NCBI RefSeq assembly: GCF_964204645.1 | Contig: NC_134036.1 | Location: forward strand, 186,001-250,000 | Source: Tubulanus polymorphus | Taxonomy: Eukaryota > Nemertea > Palaeonemertea > Tubulaniformes > Tubulanidae | Direction: 5' to 3' | Length of the DNA stretch: 64,000 bases | Shown here: piece by piece, positions 39,201 through 52,262 of the stretch | Numbering within the stretch: position 1 is the stretch's first letter | How the letters are laid out: every line of letters begins with the position of its first letter | Notes under the pieces: generated by a model | Told to the model about the DNA's origin: nothing | Database searches by the model: none | Seen by the model: the letters and a program-made list of their open reading frames with translations, nothing else | Made by a program: the position numbers and the translations under genes

Positions 39201-40383
39201 ATGGAGTGAGAACGTGCCAGGGGCGGTGTTAAACGATCCTGGATGCTGGGGTGTCTTATACAATACGTTAAAAGGTTTGTGTTTACAGAACACGTGAAGT
39301 GAACGGAGTGAACACCATCACACTCTCTCGAGCAATGATCGATCCCTGACTGTTGTGCGACTTTTAGAACGATATTGTAAAACTATTTAGAAACTAAGTG
39401 TAGAAATTCACGGAATATCAAAAGAGAAATTGAAATTTTATGATGTCAGGATTTTCCAAATAATCAGATATTAGGCTAAGAAAATTTGATACCAGCCGCC
39501 TAGATCTGCCCTGGGCGTAACTGTTTTAAAATCACGTTAAAGCTAACAGTAATATACCCGGCAGTTGTAGAAATAAACTGATTGCAAATTTCATTGCAGT
39601 TTACAAAAATGACCCGTCAGATGAGGAGAAAAACAAGGTAACCTTTTATTGTCAACCTTAAACCAGAAATGTTCACAAATAGATTGTAATTGGAGACAGA
39701 TATTCTGACATCTCCAAGATATAACCAACAGTCCCTCCTGTGGTCAGCGCGTTTAATTCTTGCAGCGCGGTTGTTTCTATTTTACGACCGGTCTAGATCC
39801 CGGTAAGACTTTGTGGTCCGCGACATTTTATAGCATTAAGAGTAAGATTTATAGATATGGAATGAATGACATTCTATGAGAGACTGGAGGTGCAAGTGTG
39901 TGTGTAAGAGGCTGCTTCAGCGAGATATACATTCTGCTTATAAGGAACGCGAGAGCGCGTGTACTGAACAGTGTTATTATCTCACACTTGACTCTCCCGT
40001 CCTCTCAACTACTGATGCCTCTACAGGATTTTACAGTTTAAAGGTAAATTAACTACTGAATATTTTAGATGTTGTTTCTTTTCTGGTTGCCGAATTGTAA
40101 CAATTGGATTCCGTTGCCCCGGGACACGCGGTTCCGCAGTTCGCGGGCCGCGCTGTCGCAGAGTCCTAAAGTTACAGGGCACATTAGAATATTGATATAA
40201 ACAAACCTAACTTTTAACTGATATTTAACTCACATGACTGTGGAACTGGCTCCTTTTTTTGATTATGTCTAATTATGTAGTATACAGTCAAATCCGCTTA
40301 ATCCGTGTCGGATTAATCCGGATTCTGGTCTAATCCGACAGTATCTGCAGACTCAATTTGTTCATCAATATACAAGATATTGG

Positions 40384-40517
40384 ATGGACCAATTCCGTCG
40401 TGGCTTAGACTTAAGACCATCTTAGTTCTATAACCAATCTAACAACTTAAGACCAGTCTTAAAATTTAAGACCACTTTTGGGATTTAAGTCTCGACTATG
40501 GAATTGGGTCCTGGAAT
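40384..40517. mobile_element. foldback repeat related to the inner element at 27.2 kb
   Basis: It begins tggaccaattccgtcg and ends, inverted, ggacccaattccatagtcg. It shares ggcttagacttaagacca and cttaagaccagtctta with 27,168-27,287. The internal sequence is palindromic. A more diverged relative is visible at 57,290-57,350. Confidence 0.6.
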
Positions 40518-42929
40518 CAAATAAAACTCTGACATAGCTGAGGAGCTGAACTAAGTCCAAAGTCGTATTGAAATGTAAAAATACGGGGTCCCTTTATTCT
40601 AGTTGAAAACACAATAAGTAGATGTTCTGCCCTACAGGTTGAAGATCTCTGTGAATCAGAGACGAATTTTTTCTGTGATGTTGGCGGTACAAGCTCATAT
40701 TACAGTTTATATACACGGAACAGATATGAATAAAATAGAGAATAATTTGTCACCTGAGGGATCGGGGAGGGGAGGGACAGGCCGGGAGGGGAGGGGGAAC
40801 AAACACCGGGTCATTAGTATCTAACATCAAAACGACTGCATCGAAATTACGAATTGAATCATAATCTTGTCCAACAAACTATCACAAAACTTTCATAGTG
40901 CTATTATTACACGGGGAACTAATTTGAAAATTCAATTTTGACTTTTCTTTTTTGAGTGGACTGGAATTTATAACTTGTAACCAGTAACTGACCGGTTTTT
41001 GAGAGTATGAATATTTTCGGGGTTGGCGATATTTTTAAGAACTGGTATTAAACTATTTTGACAGTGATGTACGACACATTTCCGGGGATTTGGGATAAAA
41101 ACTGGCGGTGGTTATTTTCTATTCGTTACGAGACTGAGTTATCTGGTTATATACGCTCCATTAATCATTTCGAAAGGAGACGGTTCTTGATTCGGCGTAA
41201 ACCAGTTTTTCCATGTTGTCACAAACCGATGCCGTTTCTCTCTCCGAGTGTGGAGACTGTATCGTCTCGGAGATACAGTATGTGTCTCGGTAACCGGGAT
41301 ATTTACATCGCGCGCAATAATCGGTGATCTGTTTGCCTTAACGTCATTTCGTGATGAACGACCCCACACCAAGATAATCCCGACACCAATCGAGAGAAAA
41401 ATTATATCGTAACCGAGGTAATAAATATCGAATTTTTAACGCATTTACGCGACATATTCATGTGTTAGAAATTGACCGCAAGGTGTCGCTAGAAAGATAC
41501 GATCAGGTTTTTAAACCAATCAGAACGTTGGATTTCATCAACTGGCCAATGAGCGTTCGCCATATTTCTAATGATAACATGATAACCATGTGATGAAATA
41601 TGCCGAGTCCGTGTTGTGAAAATACATTTTCAAGTTTGGTGGAAACATGAAGACGAATTATCTAAGAACAGCCACACTCGGAACTGTCCTAGCTTTTTAC
41701 TAATTACCGGAACCAGTGAGTAACTTGTTTTAACGCTATTAACCTGTGACGCTGAGTCTGAAGGCGACAGTCGCAGAGAGAGGAGTGAGAGAGGAGTGAG
41801 AGAGGAGTGAGAGAGGAGTACTCGACTTCATGCCGCACTCTGCGTGATCGCCTGAAACACCACACTCAACGTCACCGAGCTAATTACAACACACAACCGA
41901 CCGCGACTCCTCGCTCAATTATATCTGTTACTCACTTACCGCAGCAGGAATCAATTAATACCACTGTCGATTCGCTCATCTCCCCGAATACTCATTTAAT
42001 GGTCGTTTTGTGTTTTCACTCGGCGCGTCTCAGATTTGTGAAGAGCGACCTTTAATGGTGTATTGCAAAAATCCACTCTATACTTCCTTATATTCGATAA
42101 GCCCCGCCCTCTTCTTCTTATTGACCCTCTCCAGTTAGAGGGCGAACTTCGGTTATCATCGGAGTTTGTCGATTATTTTGTGAATGAAACGAATGCCAGA
42201 ACTATATAGTCTGGAAATAGTTGACCTCGGGATTGAGCGCGGTCGCTGTATTTTCGGACCTATTTCCAAGATGGCCAGTTATTAGTTCCGGCCACTAGTC
42301 GAGACTTACCACGAAAACCGAAGTTCGCCTAAAGATGTGTCCTGTAGGTGTGTGGCACCACTCCCTGTAGGTGTGTTAGCACCACTCCCTGTAATCTCCT
42401 GATAAACGTTGAAATTATAATGACAGGTCTTTATAAAACAAGAACTAAGTTTGTTGTCAGCCCTTCAGATATTCATACTGTGTTATAATGATCTCTCACC
42501 GTAACACAACACGAGCGTCTTTAGACCTTGGTAAATATACGATAGGAAAGTACTGTTTATGCATATTCATCCCCTGCTTCTTGTAATGGATTTCGGCCAA
42601 GTACTAATGTATATTTCCTGACAGATATTGATAAGGATAAACTGAGGAAATAGAGCCGGGAGTCCCAGGAAACCGACACGATTCTAGCTCAGCGTTATAT
42701 CATACTGTGGGCTAGTGAGAAATCTTGTTCCTTGCCCGTGGCTCTAGTTGTGGCTAATGTACTGAAAAATGTATGCATGTTACTGAGACTCAACGGAAAC
42801 TAACTCTCTCTCGTTCACCCGACAGATAACTGTCACACACAACACAACGCGTTACATTACTGAAACTAAACTTACATTGACTACAAGGTGTTTTAACAGC
42901 CAGGTCCGTATCAGGTCTGATGTCTCGGC

Positions 42930-43060
42930 ATCAGCCTGGAGCCTGGGGCCGTCTTAGGACCGGTCTGAAGCCTGGGACCTTCTTGCAATCAGGGGCCTGG
43001 GACCTTCTTGCAATCAGGGGCCTGGTACTGTCTCAGTGTCAGGCTGGAGCCTGGGACGGT
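42930..43060 (+). repeat. minisatellite based on agcctgggacc
   Basis: Four to five degenerate units of about 30 bp. Two adjacent units (cttcttgcaatcaggggcct) are identical. Confidence 0.7.
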
Positions 43061-43344
43061 GTTAGTATCAGTGTGAAGTGTTTAAGCCCGAGTGAAGAAG
43101 GCAAGGCCGCCTGTGTTACTGCGCACTGCGGGACTGAGATGTGAAGGAGAATGCTGTTAATCAAAAGGAAATCTGGTGTCAATTGTGACACTTCAATTAT
43201 TAGTGTTCTCACAGTGAGTTATCGCCGCATTCACATAAACCTCCTCGAGGAGATATGAGGGTATGAATTACTGTCTCTAACTCCTCCTAGTCTCTCTGCG
43301 TCCACGCGGTGTATTACTGACATCTCAAATACTTTTAATATCGA

Positions 43345-43565
43345 CCAATTAAATAACGTTTTACTAGGAAGAAAAACTAACGCCGATTTTGATTGGATGA
43401 TTAGCGCTCCTATTTTGACCAATCAGAGAATGTTTAACATAGAAATAACTAACACCGGTTTTGATTTGATAATAAGCTCTTGCATTTGGACCAATTGGAC
43501 CAATCAGAGATGGGTTTACATACAGAACGGTGCTGATTGGTTATCCCATTCGGATTTCAGCCAAT
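43345..43565. promoter_or_regulatory. cluster of CCAAT boxes
   Basis: CCAAT or its complement occurs near 43,345, 43,392, 43,419, 43,491 (ccaattgg, both strands), 43,500, 43,536 and 43,561. Three sit in the extended form ccaatcaga, a good NF-Y site. The spacing reflects a degenerate tandem repeat of 60-80 bp. A TATA-like run (tatataaaacc) follows near 43,838. No gene is seen, so a promoter role is conjecture. Confidence 0.35.
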
Positions 43566-46489
43566 CAGACAACGTTTCACATACGAACTTGTTCTAACTT
43601 CCGGCCAAAATGGATGTGTCATGATTTCTTATCGTCCGAAATTATTATTTTGGCAAAAGCATGTATTGACAGAGAAAGGAGAATAGAGATAAAGAACCGT
43701 TAAATTAAGTTTGTCATCGCTGTTTCGTGGTGACATTTAGTATTTTACAATCTCCTCTCTATTAAGCTATGATATTTAGCGACAACATCGAACTGTACGA
43801 AACCAATCACCATTAACTTCTACCGCTACTGATGTGTGTATTATATAAAACCAGGATGGTTTACAACTACGAGTCGGGCAGCGTTTAAACAGACTATCAC
43901 CAATAAAAACACTAACCGTGGAATCGTCGTTTCGCGAGGAAATTACCACCAATCACAATATTAACCAGCCAGTAAAAATGGCGCCTCGTATTGTACGGAA
44001 TGGATTGCAGGATGAATGGCTGGATGCCAGACTTACAAAAACACTTCCTTCCAAGCCATTATACCCTATTCTTAGTTTTGATGTCCGGCAATAACCAAAG
44101 CCTCGGTCACAAATTACTCCTTGTTAATAATAACTGGCCATAAATATAGAAACACAAACTCGCTGTCGATGATGCTGGACCACGAGTCCAGATCAGAGAT
44201 AAATCGTGCAAGCTATAACTGCTGCAAAGACTCATCCCTGATATTACCTAATATTCGCCTCATAAAATAAACAGTAAATGAATTTATCCTTTCGCGGTGG
44301 ATTCCTTAGGTATTTGCTGTCCAATCAACTATCGCTGTCTAGTAGATATTGTGTCGGATTATAGACAAACAAATAACGCGTAAAACCTTCATCAATGGTG
44401 ACCACTAATACAAAAGGTTTTCATGATGTAAATCTTCGGCACGAATTCTGAAGAATTCATGCATGCTATAGTTAATTGGACCTGGAAACTTGCCGTACAT
44501 ACATACGATCAAACGGGATATATGATCTACGAGAGAGGTCTGTGTTGTCGTGTAAATCACATGTTGTGTTTGCCTGGTCCAATATGGAGAAAAATGTAAA
44601 TGGCTGCAATATCAATTTTTGGCACCATTTACTCTAAAAAGTCCCTGATATATATAACACGTGCTCCATCCCTCAACTGAACTCCTGATTGGTTCTCACT
44701 GCCTCCTCCAGTAACTACAGATGCGTCGCTTGATTGAAAAAAATCTCACTATATTCGATTTGGATGCGATGTGACTTTCACCGGCTGCAGCAGTCAAACA
44801 CTCACCTGCCAGAGCCGCCGTTGTGCGTGTTGCCGGAAATCGGATAAATTCTCATTTAAAAGGTTTTTGATAAAATGGCGAGCGAGGTGAACTGTAACAG
44901 GAAATAGAGTAAAAATCTAGCGTAACTTGAGAGCACATTTCGAGAGAGAATAGTCTGCGGGTAAATCGTACAGTATATTCAATTATGTACTTGAATGTGA
45001 AATTTGCCTCATGATTCAATGATATATATCTCTGCGCTGCGCAGTTCGACATTTCAACATGACAAAATGTGAAACTGCCCTTGAAATAATTACTAAAAAC
45101 GTCGGCACAAATTCCGAATCAAATTTAACGCCAAAAACCTGTAACTTACTTCCCAGATATTCCTAAAATTTACACAATTAAGTTCACTATATCATTGTTT
45201 TAAAATAGGAAGGTTTTAATTGAAATTTCCAAGATTGTGTCACTGAATTTCTAGGAATTCTTAAAATCTTCACAGTTTAGTTTATGACTTAGAAATTTCA
45301 ATTCAATTGTTAACAGTAAAATAAATGATACTGACTGCGAAAAAAATTGATAATTGCGGAAAGATCGAGATATCGAATTGAGGAGAGATCGAGATATCGA
45401 ATTTAATGCGACTATTTTTCTATTCGCGGATACAGAGTCTACAGTGTAAAACCCACTCTCATGTCATCAGCATTTCGATGTCGTTTGTTAATGAGTCTAA
45501 TGTTGTTTGTCGATTTGTACAAACGACACACGACATACGACACATTTATTGACAAGCTGTCTCGCAGAGAGGCGCGATACATCATTCTGTGTGTGTAGTT
45601 TATAAACACATTTTCTCCGTTTGTCAACTGACTTTTTTAACAATCACTAACAACATGACACCGACCGCGGACGCCGCCGTATCTCGATGACTCCCCCGTC
45701 TCTTATTATAGGCATAATGATTAATTAACACGCACACCGCCAGGCGACACCACCAGACAGTGATTGACATAAAGTTTTAGAGAACTCTAGATATTGTCGG
45801 TGATAAGTAAAGAGTGATTGTTTTGAGAGTTCAATCGCTCAGTTGCACAGCTGTTATTCAATGATTCAAAACAGTCTTTTAGATTGACTATAGAACCAAG
45901 ATGTTCTAAGGCGGGTATCAGTTAGATTGACCCAAAATCAGCTTAGGCGGGTCCTCAATCTATACATTGTGCAACTGTTCCCTGACAATTTTCGGAACCG
46001 TCCCCGGAAACAATGCGCATTGGCGCGTTCATACGCCATCAGATGGCGTTATAAGATCCCCGATTCTTCAAGGTCGAGTGGATCCTACACGTCTAAACAC
46101 TGTCACTTACATAACTCATTACAGTAACAGCCATTTAAAAAAGTGCTCACAGAGACTTGATCATACTGGAGTCAGTAGTCTGCGTGAATCTCGCCGAGAG
46201 AGATTCATTCGCGTTTAAATAATTCATTTGAATGCATGAGTGACGACGCGCCTTATGGTTTCGACAGTAACCCAGTGACTCAATGCAATCCATCACAGTA
46301 CGCTCTGTCTGAACCGATATCGCGAGCGATCTGGTTGAATTGAAGCTTGTGTCAGAATCTTGACGTATTTCAGTCAGTTTTTAAACGTATTTGACAAAAA
46401 CCTGAATGAGATTTGAAATGTACAAGTTATCGTAGAAACTAATCAGGGATCTTGAAGAATATACGTAGTTGTAAAGAAATGGCCATAGA

Positions 46490-46660
46490 ACCCAGTTCCA
46501 CAGTTGTTCCACCCAGAACCCAGTTCCACAGTTGAAACAGAACCCACCGCAGTTCCATGGTTGAACCGGAACCAATAGTTCCACAGTTGTTCCACCCAGA
46601 ACCCAGTTCCACAGTTCCACAGTTGAACTAGCATCCACAGTTGTTCCTCCCAGTACCAAG
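46490..46660. repeat. CCCAGTTCCACAGTTG repeat patch
   Basis: Degenerate units built from agttccacagttgttcc and cacccagaacc. A similar patch of two units of about 60 bp lies at 52,151-52,262. The Trp/Gly/Val-rich minus-strand ORFs are products of the repeat. Confidence 0.75.
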
Positions 46661-46933
46661 TCAACTTACAACCAAACTTTCCACCAGTAACTAAATCTCG
46701 TGTGCGTCTAAAATCAGTTCTGGCAAATTATACCAAACGACAAGATTTTTCAGCTAGCAATCAGTAACGACACGATATACAATGTCGTCTGAATTGGCTG
46801 TAAATGATGCTGGGGATATTCTGAGATCTGCAGCTCCGTCGCGTATTGTCTTACAATACGCCGAACGTTAACGCTACTTGGAAACCCATTTATTTCAATA
46901 TCGCACGCAAATCACCAATTTGATGAAATACGA

Positions 46934-47213
46934 TATAAAAAGGGACGCAGCAGCAGCAGCAGCAGCAGAGGCAGTTACTCGGCGACGATAGAACTTTACA
47001 AAGAAGAAGACAGAGATGACTCGGTTTGGGTTTCCATCCATCATTTTATTCAGTAGATCTATCATTGAAATCGTATCTTTATCGCCAATGGTTTTAATGG
47101 CTTCGTTTTATCCCGAGAATGATGATGATGATGATGATGACGGTGACGATGATATGTCTGCATCTTTTTCTCTCTCTGCCCGCCGCTCGGGAAAAGCATC
47201 AGACACGACTTAG
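46934..47213 (+). other. TATA-like element followed by a 65-codon open frame
   Basis: TATAAAA at 46,934 is followed at 47,016 by an ATG in good context. The frame starts MTRFGFPSIILFSRS, has a hydrophobic first half, a run of Asp from a GAT repeat, and a Ser-rich end. No family is recognised. The Asp run comes from a microsatellite, which argues against a conserved protein. Confidence 0.25.
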
Positions 47214-50200
47214 AAATATTATAGACATATTAATCTATTTCCAAATCAAATGATTTCTTTTCATATATACCATTCAATAGTAAAAGTTGTTTAGGAATGC
47301 CACTATTGGGTCAATATGGTGTCATAACTCATTTGGTAGCGTCAAAAATGATGGTGTCCTCATTGAATATAAGTTAGATTTAAGTTAAACTTTGTATTAT
47401 TTAATCAAAAAATTACTATTAGTTTTTAAATCATTAAATTTTTTATCAAAACATATTTCAAGTAATCTTTACTGTTTACTGTTTACTGTAAACTTCACCA
47501 TTAGTTTCCTGTCCTTCACAGCAACTACCTACTTTTCGATATTTCTGCCCCTCTCATACGCGCGCTGTTGTTGGTCGATGGTTTACGGAGAGGTTAAAGA
47601 TACGTGCTCTAATTGCTTCCACATATAAACAAACTGTTCGTTGTTCGTATAATAATTAAATACGGTAAAGTGGGAGTTTTTTCTGCTTCGACCATCGTCG
47701 CAACAGGAAGTCCGGAAAATGGTAATGTTTTGCTAATGATGGCGTCGCCGTAGACCTGTGTGTAAACCAAACCGGAACTTTCGACCTTTCCAGTAGAGAT
47801 TGTGCGGTGGATAATCATGCTATTTACAGCCAAGCGGTAAAAGTCATACGTTAACAGAGCATGGACAGAGATGAGAGACGCGGTCATAGGCTAATAGTTT
47901 ATCTAGACCTGTGGAGAGACGACACGTGATTTATCGGCATCTTGTGTTGCCCGAAATTGGTTAAAGGTGACATTGAAAATATGAAGTGGCTTTTAAAATT
48001 CTGTCGTTCCTTCCATAAAACATTGAGGTTAAAGTGAAACCACTTTTGTCCAGACTTTAAAAAGTTGAAGAATTTTGCCAGAAAGCAGAACATTTGGATC
48101 AAATGATATTTTGGGGATTTGATCGCAAATCCCCACAATGATTTTGAATATTGCATCAATATTCTTTTTGAGACACCATGAGACATAATGACGCCATGTT
48201 GGACACATCGATTAAAAGACGTTTATAGAAGTAATATCTATTTTGTCTTAGTTCTCTATCAACAAAAAACTGTTGACTTCAACAAAACCTTCGACACATA
48301 ATGCATCTAATTATCGAGGTGTTTATTGTACTAACAGTTTGGTCGCATCGACAATTTGGTTTAGACCATATTTACACAAGGCCCCACAAACCATTTATCT
48401 TTGAGATTTTCGCTGATACAAGCAATTTCAGTCACTAAACAGTTTCCCATTAGTTCCTACCATCAGTCCTCGCCGGTTGGGATAATAGGAATTATGCAAA
48501 TGAGCAGCGACGGTTATTTCGCTTGTTTATTTGAACTGGGAGTTCAGACGGCGGTGACGCGGCCGAGCATCCGTAAGAATTACCGAAAGACACCGGAATA
48601 ATTATCGCTAGAACAGGAGTAATCAGCATGGCGACATTTGTTGGGATTCGGTGGAAAAAGTTACCACTCGATAAGTCTCAGTTCAACGACAGATGGCGCC
48701 TTCTGTAGTCGAGAGAGGTTGTGATTGGTTGCTTCGGTGAAAAAGCGACTTTGAAGGTGAAACTTAAGCAATTAAGGTTTGTTATGAAAAGAATATTTCA
48801 TAACTATCGCTTAGATAATGTCAAATGCTGCGCAAGAAGTTCTGAACGCTCGGACACCATATGGGCCTACAATAGCACTTCCGGCTAGGCGATATTGTCA
48901 TTACCATAGCAACAATGCTCGTCGAATTAACGCAAAATGACCACAAAGAACAGGACCAGAAATCCGCGCGCGATAGACATAGAGAGAACGCTTTTAACAG
49001 CTTATAACAAGATTGAGGATTAACTGGTGATCCACCGTCGGCACACTTCCTGATCAGTGGATCGTATCGTCACAGGCCACAAAACCCTGACTGTTTGTTT
49101 CACTCGGTAGACATTGAATGAAAAGAGAGGAAGGATTTTATAGAGAGACTAATCCGGATGACAACACAGCGTCGTGATTAGGCCAAGCAAAGTACGTTCA
49201 GCGTTGTACGCGTTGTAGACCGCTTTAGATGTTATGGGAAAGCGAGTCCAATTCGTGGAAGCTTTATTGCGGGAATTATCAAAGACATAGCAAGTAATGC
49301 ATGCTAGTATTAGGACGAGTAAACCCTGCCGATTGTGCCGCTTAGAAACTTAGAAACGACTTCTCTTTGCCTGGAGTGATCTTTGTTGCGGTTGCTGGGA
49401 ATCAACAGATTGCGATGAGGCCATAGTTACAACACATTCAGCACCGGTACAACTCAGCTGCGGCAAGCGAAAAAACCGTGTGGAGACAAAAAGGGGATAA
49501 GCTCAGAGAGATATAGCACTAGCGCAGACGGATGAAAGGTTTCTGAGAACCGCGACGTGTCTCAAGGATTACTATCAGTGTTACTAAACTGACGTGTCCG
49601 CTATTCGGGACGGGGAGGGGGGATGAGTGCGGAATAGATTTACAGATGTCCCAGATACAAATAAAAATTACACGAATGAATTCCCGTGAACAAAAACAGT
49701 AACCATTCCCTAAAATCCTAGGAAATAAGCACTTATTCCTTAGATTTATTGGTGCACTTTATTCCTAATATCCCGCTCCACACTATCCCTCAGCGTCGGT
49801 ACATATCTTAATTCTGGGTCGGACTGTCACTGACTGCAATTTAGGAAAATACCCTTCAAAGAAAGCGCGTTCTGGCTAAAAAAACAGAAACGGTGCAACC
49901 CTCAATTTTGGACCAAACTATGACTGACTATAATTTTGTAAATAGATACATGTCTTTAGATTTGGTACATGTTTCCGATATCCCCTCCGCCCTTGCTCTC
50001 CCTCCCCTCCCTCCCACGGCAGAGATAACTCAGAGTAGTTGTATTACTCAGACATCTATTATACACTTGACAGTGAACCGCAGTGAAGACGATATACACA
50101 GTATCAGGTTGACTACATGTAGAGACTAGATGAAGCCCTCGAGTGGTTGTTGAACGTCATACGGTAAATTAGCAGCAAACTGAATCTAATAATTATTTAC

Positions 50201-50229
50201 AAACCGTGCAGAGAATTTCATCATTATAG

Positions 50230-50875
50230 TCTGAGACACTGAGACACTGAGAGTTTGAGACACTGAGAGTTTGAGACACTGAGAGTTTGAGAGTTTGAGA
50301 GACTGAGACTCTGAGAGTTTGAGAGTCTGAGACACTGAGAGTTTGAGAGTCTGAGACACTGAGAGTTTGAGAGTCTGAGACACTGAGAGTCTGAGAGTTT
50401 GAGAGTCTGAGACACTGAGAGTTTGAGAGTCTGAGACACTGAGAGTCTGAGAGTTTGAGAGTCTGAGACACTGAGAGTTTGAGAGTCTGAGACACTGAGA
50501 GTCTGAGAGTTTGAGAGACTGAGACACTGAGAGTTTGAGAGTCTGAGACACTGAGAGTTTGAGAGTCTGAGACACTGAGAGTTTGAGAGTCTGAGACACT
50601 GAGAGTCTGAGAGTTTGAGAGTCTGAGACACTGAGAGTTTGAGAGTCTGAGACACTGAGAGTCTGAGAGTTTGAGAGTCTGAGACACTGAGAGTTTGAGA
50701 GTCTGAGACACTGAGAGTCTGAGAGTTTGAGAGTCTGAGACACTGAGAGTTTGAGAGTCTGAGACACTGAGAGTCTGAGAGTTTGAGAGTCTGAGACACT
50801 GAGAGTTTGAGAGTCTGAGACACTGAGAGTCTGAGAGTTTGAGAGACTGGGAGTTTAAGAGACTGAGAGTCTGAA
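50230..50875 (+). repeat. 640-bp minisatellite of hexamer-like units
   Basis: Built from tgagagtttgagagtctgagacac (24 nt) and longer variants carrying an extra gagagtctgaga. The array is homogeneous in its middle and degenerate at both ends. On the minus strand all three frames are open (SQTLKLSVS, SDSQTLS and related), which explains several overlapping long ORFs. None is a gene. Confidence 0.9.
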
Positions 50876-52150
50876 AGAGGGATTCTCTCAATATGGTACT
50901 CATCAATTCATATCCATTGGGATAATCTAGGCCCCTACACAAAACTCAACGGAAAAGTTCACCTAAATGAACTACCGATTTATAAATCCAAAATCCCGTC
51001 CTTCCTTGTCATCGGTCCACACAACAAAACTAACTCAAAACTAATCGTCAAATCATCTCTCATTTACTAGTAAATCCATTCATATTCTAACTGAAGTTTT
51101 TCAGAATTAAGAATTCTTAGATTATATTGCTTTGTAAAATATATCTTAACCTGTAGTTAAATTTACTTTTATTTTACAATAAATCTCTACTTGTTTGATG
51201 GAGAACAATTTGTGACATTTGGAGAAACTCGTATGAAACGCGTCTTGCTGAGACGGAAAACTCAGCCTCCGGCGGCGTCGAAACCGTAACCAGCTGAATT
51301 GATGGATGATATTTAGGATGAAATCTTGCTAGTTACAGCTTGCTTACTCGGCTGCTGCTGCTGCTGCGGTTGCTGAGACAGGAATATGACTCCATTAACT
51401 CGACATTATTCTCATTTTCTGGATGAAACCATCATTTTCTCTCCCCTCTATCTCTCTCTCTCTCTATCTCGTGATAAATCGTCGGGGATCATTATGCAAA
51501 TGCTTGTTATCAGTTTGAACATCGAATTTATTGCCGACAATTTCTGACGAATCGTTTAGTTTTTGTTCCCGTTATGGTTGGCTATTAGTTCCCACGTTTC
51601 CCGACAGATGTCGACTCTGTGTCTTGTCGCCTATGGCCCCGGGATCGAAACCGAGACAAGAGGCGGTTTTCTGATCACGAAAATTTCATCTTCAGAAATA
51701 ATACCAAAAACAGTTAGTGTATATTTAGGTCACTAGGTGGCGCAAACATGTCGTTGATCACGAGATTTGTCCGCTGTAAATAACCACCTCAATGACCTTC
51801 AGGTCTCGGAGACTGGAGAATGTAGTTTGTAGCGCTAGATTAGAGAGATGTTACTATAAATCAGACGGCCCGTTACCAACAGTCGGTTCATATAGGAATC
51901 GCATTATTTAAGATTTTAGTGTCAGTTGTTGCGGAGACCTGCGCGTCAAAACTACCGTTATTAACGACGTTTAGATGACGTAATTAATACGACAAACGAT
52001 GGATCCTTCGTGTATTTATATTCCGGCTCATCGCAGACGATAAATCCGTAACACGTGACCCGTATATGTAATACTGTTACATATAGTAGCAGCGGCAGCA
52101 GCAGCAGCAGCATAAGCATGATTGGGAAATTTTAGATGGATCGAAGTTTA

Positions 52151-52262
52151 ATTTGACTGTGGACCCAGTTCCACGACTCTGAACCCAGTTCCACAGTTTT
52201 GGTGGGTTTGTTTTGACGTGGACCCAGTTCCACGACTCTGGACCAAGTTCCACAGTTCTGTG
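52151..52262. repeat. two-unit repeat related to the GTTCCACAG patch
   Basis: Two units of about 60 bp contain tggacccagttccacgactctg-type sequence followed by agttccacagtt. The motif CCCAGTTCCACA resembles the ends of the foldback elements at 11.8, 27.2 and 40.4 kb. Confidence 0.65.

Larger units (their letters stand above)
36260..43330. other. gene-poor DNA, no supported gene
   Basis: It contains a CT-rich tract (37,520-37,620), CTG repeats (37,418-37,439), a foldback element (40,384-40,517), short minisatellites near 42,343-42,400 and 42,930-43,060, and a possible 38-nt exon (39,600-39,637). The short open frames here have no recognisable similarity. Confidence 0.5.
43566..50229. other. 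gene-poor DNA, no supported gene
   Basis: It contains a TATA-like element with a short open frame (46,934-47,213), CAG and GAT repeats beside it, and a GTTCCACAG repeat patch (46,490-46,660). Open frames elsewhere are short and unrecognised. Confidence 0.5.

Noticed and set aside
50230-50875. CRISPR-like array
   Set aside because: Units are contiguous without unique spacers, and the genome is eukaryotic.
50186-50942. Three overlapping Ser/Gln/Leu ORFs of about 190-250 codons
   Set aside because: They are produced by one minisatellite whose unit length is a multiple of three. No splice or promoter signals.
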